A stretch of DNA of 15,708 nt from Treponema sp. (lineage in GTDB: Bacteria > Spirochaetota > Spirochaetia > Treponematales > Breznakiellaceae), in assembly GCA_031278025.1 (NCBI GenBank), contig JAITLF010000282.1, positions 1-15,708 on the forward strand. The letters run 5' to 3'. Of the stretch, positions 11,650 through 15,708 are shown piece by piece. The position numbers and the translations under genes are program-made. Under the pieces are notes generated by a model. The model made no database searches, was not told the origin of the DNA, and saw only the letters and a program-made list of their open reading frames with translations. The number at the start of each line of letters is the position of its first letter. Position 1 is the stretch's first letter.

Positions 11650-13539
11650 ATGGCATCGACATTTCAGGGGATTGAGATAGGAAAACGGGGGATCTCCGCC
11701 CACCAGCAGGCGCTTAATACCACCGGGCATAATCTTTCCAACGCGTCCACCGAAGGTTACTCCCGGCAGCGGGTTGAAATAGCGGCCTCTGATCCGCTCT
11801 ATCTGCCGGGTCTTAACCGGGAGGAAACCCCCGGACAGATAGGCCAGGGGACTATCATAGAACGCATCGCCCGCGTGCGGGACCAGCTGCTGGACCGGCG
11901 CATCGTGGCCCAGTCCGGCGGGGAGGGGTACTGGACCGCCAGGGACCCCTATGTACGCATGATGGAACAGGCCTACCTGGAAGTGGGGGGGAATTCCATA
12001 CGGGGAAAGATGGACGCCTTCTGGGACGCATGGCAGGAACTTTCGATATACCCCGCCGATACCCCTCCCCGGACTGCGGTGCTTGAACGAGGCAAGACCC
12101 TGATAGACGGCATACACGAGCGGTATAAGAGTCTCAAGAGCCTTCAGGACATGGCCGAGGAGGACATCAGGCTTACGGTAAGTAAGGTCAACGGCCTTTC
12201 CAGGGAAATCGCGGGCCTTAACGGGGACATACAGCGCATCAAGGCCCAGGGGGATAACCCCAACGACCTCCTGGATCGCCGGGACCTTTTGGTTGATCGC
12301 CTTGCGTCGATTATCGACCTTACGGTGGATAACCGGGACCCGGATGAATTCATGGTCCATACGGCGGGGTTCATTCTGGTCCAGGGCGGCATAGGCCGGC
12401 AGTTCGATCTGGTTCAAGGCACGGAAACCCAGGGCTATTCCCGCATCACCTGGCGGGATACCGGGGACGAGGCCCGTTTTCGGGATGGAAGCCTGGCCGC
12501 CCTGGTGGAACTGAGGGATCACACCATCCAGGAAGAGATTCAGAACCTGGATTCCATGACGATGAATTTCATCGACCTGGTAAATGAAGTTCACCGTTCG
12601 GCTTACGGGATCAACGGGAACACCGGGCTTGATTTCTTTACCGAGCATCCCTTTGTTACCAACGTGGACGGCAACTATGACAGGGACGGGGATGGGGCCT
12701 ATGATTCAAGCTATATATTCAGGATCAATGGGACCAATGCCCTGGAGGAACGGGAGCAGGTAGGGCTGGAGGGGGTAATTACCCTTTCCGCCGCCGGGGG
12801 CAATGTGGAGGTTCCCTATTATCCCACCGACACGGTAGGCGATATTGTGAACCGGATTAACCATTCCGGCGCCGAAGTAACGGCCCGGCTCAACCGGGAG
12901 GGTCGGCTTTCCCTTAAAGGGACCCAGGCGGAAGGGGCCATACTCCCCGGCGGCAACCCGGACTTTGTGATCCGCCACATTGAGGATTCAGGCCGTTTCC
13001 TGGCGGGCTACGCCGGGGTTCTTAACGCTCCGGGTCCTGAAGGGGCGTATGATTGGGGAGGTCCGGATGCGGTAGCGGTCTTAGCCGGCGGCGCCGCGGA
13101 CCGGGCGCTGGCGCCCATTTCTCATCCTTCAGGCTGGATAGAGGTGAACCCTGCCCTGATCCGGGACCCCGGTTCGGTGGCTTCCGGTTTTGGGGCGAAC
13201 GGCAGGGCCGCTAATCCTGGGAATGGCGACGCCGCGATGGCCATAGCCGCCATCCGGAACACGGAGGTCATGGTAGGCAGTCTTGGGACCTTTGACGACT
13301 ACTTTGCCGACGCGGTAGGACGGGTTGGTATGCTTGGCGCTCAAAGCCGGGATTCCCTGGAAACCCATAACCTCATCATGAAGCAGCTCAAAGACCTGCG
13401 GGAGTCCATTTCCGGCGTCAATGTTGACGAGGAACTATCAAATATGATCAAGTACCAGCATGGGTACGCGGCGGCGGCCCGGTTCATCACAACGGTGAAT
13501 TCCATGCTTGATACGATTATCAATAGAATGGGGGTGTAA
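11650..13539 (+). CDS. flgK: Flagellar hook-associated protein 1
   Basis: FlgK is the first of two junction proteins between hook and filament, exported by the flagellar type III system; in spirochetes it lies in the periplasm. The N-terminal flagellar rod/hook motif is plain: GISAHQQALNTTGHNLSNAS plus TEGYSRQRVE (about residues 15-44). The conserved C-terminal helix is SGVNVDEELSNMIKYQHGYA followed by AAARFITTVNSMLDTIINRM (about 585-627). The middle 250-500 region is a variable, Gly/Asp-rich exposed domain, including DGNYDRDGDGAYDSSY. At 629 residues it is longer than the enteric protein, as in other treponemes. An AGGAGG ribosome binding site lies 5 nt before the ATG. flgL follows after 6 nt. 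Confidence 0.95.
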   Translation: MASTFQGIEIGKRGISAHQQALNTTGHNLSNASTEGYSRQRVEIAASDPLYLPGLNREETPGQIGQGTIIERIARVRDQLLDRRIVAQSGGEGYWTARDPYVRMMEQAYLEVGGNSIRGKMDAFWDAWQELSIYPADTPPRTAVLERGKTLIDGIHERYKSLKSLQDMAEEDIRLTVSKVNGLSREIAGLNGDIQRIKAQGDNPNDLLDRRDLLVDRLASIIDLTVDNRDPDEFMVHTAGFILVQGGIGRQFDLVQGTETQGYSRITWRDTGDEARFRDGSLAALVELRDHTIQEEIQNLDSMTMNFIDLVNEVHRSAYGINGNTGLDFFTEHPFVTNVDGNYDRDGDGAYDSSYIFRINGTNALEEREQVGLEGVITLSAAGGNVEVPYYPTDTVGDIVNRINHSGAEVTARLNREGRLSLKGTQAEGAILPGGNPDFVIRHIEDSGRFLAGYAGVLNAPGPEGAYDWGGPDAVAVLAGGAADRALAPISHPSGWIEVNPALIRDPGSVASGFGANGRAANPGNGDAAMAIAAIRNTEVMVGSLGTFDDYFADAVGRVGMLGAQSRDSLETHNLIMKQLKDLRESISGVNVDEELSNMIKYQHGYAAAARFITTVNSMLDTIINRMGV

Positions 13540-13545
13540 TAAATC

Positions 13546-14793
13546 ATGAGACGTGTTTCCACGGATATGCCGAATAACGATATACAGTACTACCTGCGGA
13601 GGCAGGAGGAGGGGCTTGCCAACATTCAGTCCAAGATCGCGGGGCAAACGCGGATTCGCGAATTGCGGGATGATCCCCTGGCCGCCTCCCACGCGGTGCG
13701 GTACGAATCCTACCTGGCCCGGCTTGAACGGTTCGAGAAGAATACCCTCTACGCCAAAGACCACTACAACGAAGTGGATTTTTACCTGCGGGAGAGCAGC
13801 GATATACTCCAACGGGTACGGGACCTTTCGGTCCAGGGCGCGACCGGCACGTATGCGGCGGAAGACCTCAAGTACATGGCGGTGGAGATCAACGAGCTCC
13901 TCAAGGAGCTGGTTTCCCTTTCCAACGCGGCCGGTTCCGACGGCAAACAGCTTTTTGCCGGAGACAAGGCCCTTACCGAGCCTTTTCGCGTTGTGGAAGG
14001 AACGGTGCCGGGCGGCGGGGAAAGCATGGTGGTCCGGGTGGAATACCGGGGCGCCGGCTCGGAGCGGAAGGCGGAAATAACCGACCAGACCTATGCCAAC
14101 TTGGACCTTGGGGGTGGGGATGCTTTTTGGGCGGAAAAGATGCAGATATATTCTACCACGGACGCCACCGATTACCGGACGCCTGAAGACAGCGCCATCT
14201 ATGTGGACGGCTACGAGATCCCCGTTACGGTCGGAGATACGGTTCAGGCCATAGCGGCGAAGATAAATGATTCACCCGCGCCGGTTAAGGCCTACATAGA
14301 CCCGGAAACAAAGGGGCTTGCCCTGGAAGGGACCAACGCCCACCTTATACGCCTTGAGGACCGCCAGGGGTCTAACGTTTTGCAGGACCTGGGGATCATT
14401 GCGGCAGGCAGCGATCCGGGCGCGCCGAAGTGGAATCCCGATGCGCGGGTTTCCGGCGGTTCGGTCTTTGATATGGTCATCCGCCTGCGGGATGCCCTGT
14501 TCCGGGGGGACAGCGAATTCGTGGGCAGCCAGGGCATAGGGGGCATGGATTTAGCCTTGACCAACATCCAGAGCCATCTTAGCGTCAACGGCAGCCGGCA
14601 GGAACGGGTGGAGCAGACCTGGGGGCGGCTAAACCAGGAGATTCCCAACGTAACCGCCGCGTTAAGCCGGGAAGCCGGGTTGGATGTGGCCTCGGCGGCG
14701 ACGGAACTCAGTATGATGCAGTTCGCCCATAAGGCGGCGTTGCAAACCGCCGCCAAGATACTGCCCCCGACCTTACTTGATTTTTTGCGGTAG
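13546..14793 (+). CDS. flgL: Flagellar hook-associated protein 3
   Basis: FlgL is the second junction protein, bridging FlgK and flagellin. The flagellin-like N-terminal D0/D1 helices are seen at residues 1-110 (RRVSTDMPNNDIQYYLRRQ, GQTRIRELRDDPLAASHAVR, RESSDILQRVRDLSVQGATG). The matching C-terminal helices are at about 335-412 (MDLALTNIQSHLSVNGSRQE, TAALSREAGLDVASAATELS, MMQFAHKAALQTAAKILPPT). A 415-residue length, with about 100 residues of exposed central domain, fits treponemal FlgL. The start codon lies 6 nt after the flgK stop with only a weak G-rich ribosome binding site, so translation is probably coupled to flgK. Confidence 0.93.
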   Translation: MRRVSTDMPNNDIQYYLRRQEEGLANIQSKIAGQTRIRELRDDPLAASHAVRYESYLARLERFEKNTLYAKDHYNEVDFYLRESSDILQRVRDLSVQGATGTYAAEDLKYMAVEINELLKELVSLSNAAGSDGKQLFAGDKALTEPFRVVEGTVPGGGESMVVRVEYRGAGSERKAEITDQTYANLDLGGGDAFWAEKMQIYSTTDATDYRTPEDSAIYVDGYEIPVTVGDTVQAIAAKINDSPAPVKAYIDPETKGLALEGTNAHLIRLEDRQGSNVLQDLGIIAAGSDPGAPKWNPDARVSGGSVFDMVIRLRDALFRGDSEFVGSQGIGGMDLALTNIQSHLSVNGSRQERVEQTWGRLNQEIPNVTAALSREAGLDVASAATELSMMQFAHKAALQTAAKILPPTLLDFLR

Positions 14794-14835
14794 GGAAGCG
14801 ATGAAAAGAGCGAAGAGAAGGGAAGGGTAGGAAGC

Positions 14836-15279
14836 GTGAAGGTTACAACAAAAGCCTACGGCGTTATAGAGGTAGATGAGCAGCAGAAGATCACGATTGC
14901 CTGCGGGCTCTTTGGGTTTGAATCGTTTAAGGACTATGTTCTTTTGGATGCCGATCGCCAGCCCTTTTACTGGCTGCAATCCATGGATGTGGAGCGGGTT
15001 GCTTTTATTCTTGTCAATCCCTTTCTTTTCAGGCCGGACTATGAACTGGATATTGGCGACGAGGAGATGGCGGAAATCGGCATTTCCGACCCTCAAAAAG
15101 CGCTGATCTTTTCTATTGTAACCATCCCCGCCGAGGGGGGCCCCATGACCGCCAACCTTCAGGGGCCGCTGGTTATCAACCGGGAAACGCGCCAGGGAAA
15201 GCAAGCCGTCCTTACGGATCCCCGCTGGAAGACCAGGCATAACATCATGGACGAACTGGCTGCGGTGAGGAATCACTGA
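14836..15279 (+). CDS. fliW: Flagellar assembly factor FliW
   Basis: FliW binds free flagellin and also CsrA. When flagellin is exported, FliW is freed to bind CsrA and lift its repression of flagellin translation. The 147-residue beta-barrel shows the family start [20 protein letters not shown] and [14 protein letters not shown], then PFYWLQSMD (near residue 42), [13 protein letters not shown], and [20 protein letters not shown] near the end. The start is GTG at 14836, after AGGAAG. It ends by overlapping the csrA start by one base (TGATG). Upstream lies a 42-nt purine-rich spacer with several GGA triplets, the core of CsrA sites. Confidence 0.95.
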   Translation: MKVTTKAYGVIEVDEQQKITIACGLFGFESFKDYVLLDADRQPFYWLQSMDVERVAFILVNPFLFRPDYELDIGDEEMAEIGISDPQKALIFSIVTIPAEGGPMTANLQGPLVINRETRQGKQAVLTDPRWKTRHNIMDELAAVRNH

Positions 15280-15512
15280 TGCTGATACTATCGAGAAAAG
15301 TTAATGAAAAAATCATGATTGGGGACGATATTTCCGTATCCATCATAGAAATCCGCGGCGATCAGGTGCGGTTGGGAGTAACGGCCCCTAAAAACGTCAA
15401 GGTTTTCCGCCGGGAACTATTTGACGCCATCAAAGCTGAAAACAAAGCCGCCGTGGAATCAACCCCCATATTCCCGGAACTGAACCTGGGCCTTCGGGGA
15501 GAACCGCTTTAG
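15279..15512 (+). CDS. csrA: Carbon storage regulator, translational repressor CsrA
   Basis: CsrA is a dimeric RNA-binding protein that blocks ribosome access at GGA-containing mRNA leaders, including flagellin mRNA in bacteria with FliW. The 77-residue product begins [20 protein letters not shown] and includes [17 protein letters not shown]. The two RNA-contact arginines are present at Arg6 and Arg44. The C-terminal extension after about residue 55 is where FliW binds in Bacillus subtilis. It overlaps fliW by one base and is the last gene of the flagellar cluster; GC-rich hairpins follow. Confidence 0.96.
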   Translation: MLILSRKVNEKIMIGDDISVSIIEIRGDQVRLGVTAPKNVKVFRRELFDAIKAENKAAVESTPIFPELNLGLRGEPL

Positions 15513-15515
15513 CGC

Positions 15516-15630
15516 CCGGGGCGCCGCCCCGGACCTCCCATCCGCCGCCCCGGCGGCCAATACAGGCTCCCGTTTCGATCAGAAAGGCTCCCGGATTTCT
15601 TAAAAATGCGCCCGCCCTGGCAACGGGCGC
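15516..15630 (+). other. Three GC hairpins after csrA, possible 3' end of the flagellar transcript
   Basis: CCGGGGC (15516-15522) pairs with GCCCCGG (15526-15532). CCGCCG (15542-15547) pairs with CGGCGG (15551-15556). GCGCCCG (15608-15614) pairs with CGGGCGC (15624-15630). All stems are perfect. None is followed by a T-run, so factor-dependent termination or mRNA protection is more likely than intrinsic termination. Confidence 0.5.
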
Positions 15631-15684
15631 TAAGGGGAATAGCCAAACGCACTCCGATAGCGTAAAATAATTCGAGGAAATCAT

Positions 15685-15708
15685 ATGAATATGAAGCGGT
15701 TTTTTATT
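15685..15708 (+). CDS. Start of a further gene, cut by the window edge
   Basis: GAGGA (15674-15678) precedes ATG 15685 by 6 nt. Only eight codons are visible, MNMKRFFI. The Lys-Arg-Phe-Phe-Ile run looks like the start of a signal peptide or membrane helix. A start at ATG 15691 is also possible. TAAAAT at 15662-15667 could be its -10. The product cannot be told. Confidence 0.5.

Noticed and set aside
11497..12648. 383-codon minus-strand open frame across flgK
   Set aside because: It is a shadow of flgK, caused by GC-rich codon use; the plus strand encodes a clear full-length FlgK.

Overview
The window looks like a piece of a spirochete chromosome, most likely a Treponema-type organism. The right-hand third carries flgN-like, flgK, flgL, fliW, csrA in the order known from treponemes. 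A sigma-28-like promoter with the CCGATA core precedes them, and the proteins resemble treponemal ones. This assignment is inference from gene order and protein character; no 16S rRNA or other taxonomic marker is present.

Region 1 (1-2250) is accessory and decayed, with an AT-rich left part. It holds an open frame running off the left edge, a probably composite small ORF, and a 237-bp miniature inverted-repeat element (914-1150). That element has 23-bp terminal inverted repeats, an 8-bp target duplication and three internal 25-bp dyads, and it seems to have landed between two tiny ORFs. Fragments of minus-strand genes and the N-terminal stub of a TRAP-transporter small permease follow.

Region 2 (2250-7025) is orderly. 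A promoter drives a secreted outer-membrane beta-barrel-like protein. A TPP riboswitch with an intrinsic terminator then controls thiD-thiM-thiE, overlapping genes that salvage HMP and hydroxyethylthiazole and join them into thiamine monophosphate. A HAD phosphatase sits at the operon end. A convergent bacteriohemerythrin gene follows.

Region 3 (7026-7657) holds no convincing gene. It contains small dyads, then a 21-bp tandem repeat array (about 14 units) bracketed by two identical 12-bp palindromes, and a strong terminator that closes the minus-strand operon to its right.

Region 4 (7658-10420) is a minus-strand operon: GT4-type glycosyltransferase, then a HAD protein with a dehalogenase-like DxY motif, then a small membrane protein. 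It is divergent from a plus-strand tag gene (3-methyladenine DNA glycosylase I).

Region 5 (10990-15708) is the late flagellar operon: flgN-like chaperone, flgK, flgL, then the fliW-csrA regulatory pair. It ends in a hairpin-rich spacer and the first codons of another gene. FlgK and FlgL form the hook-filament junction; FliW and CsrA couple flagellin level to translation.
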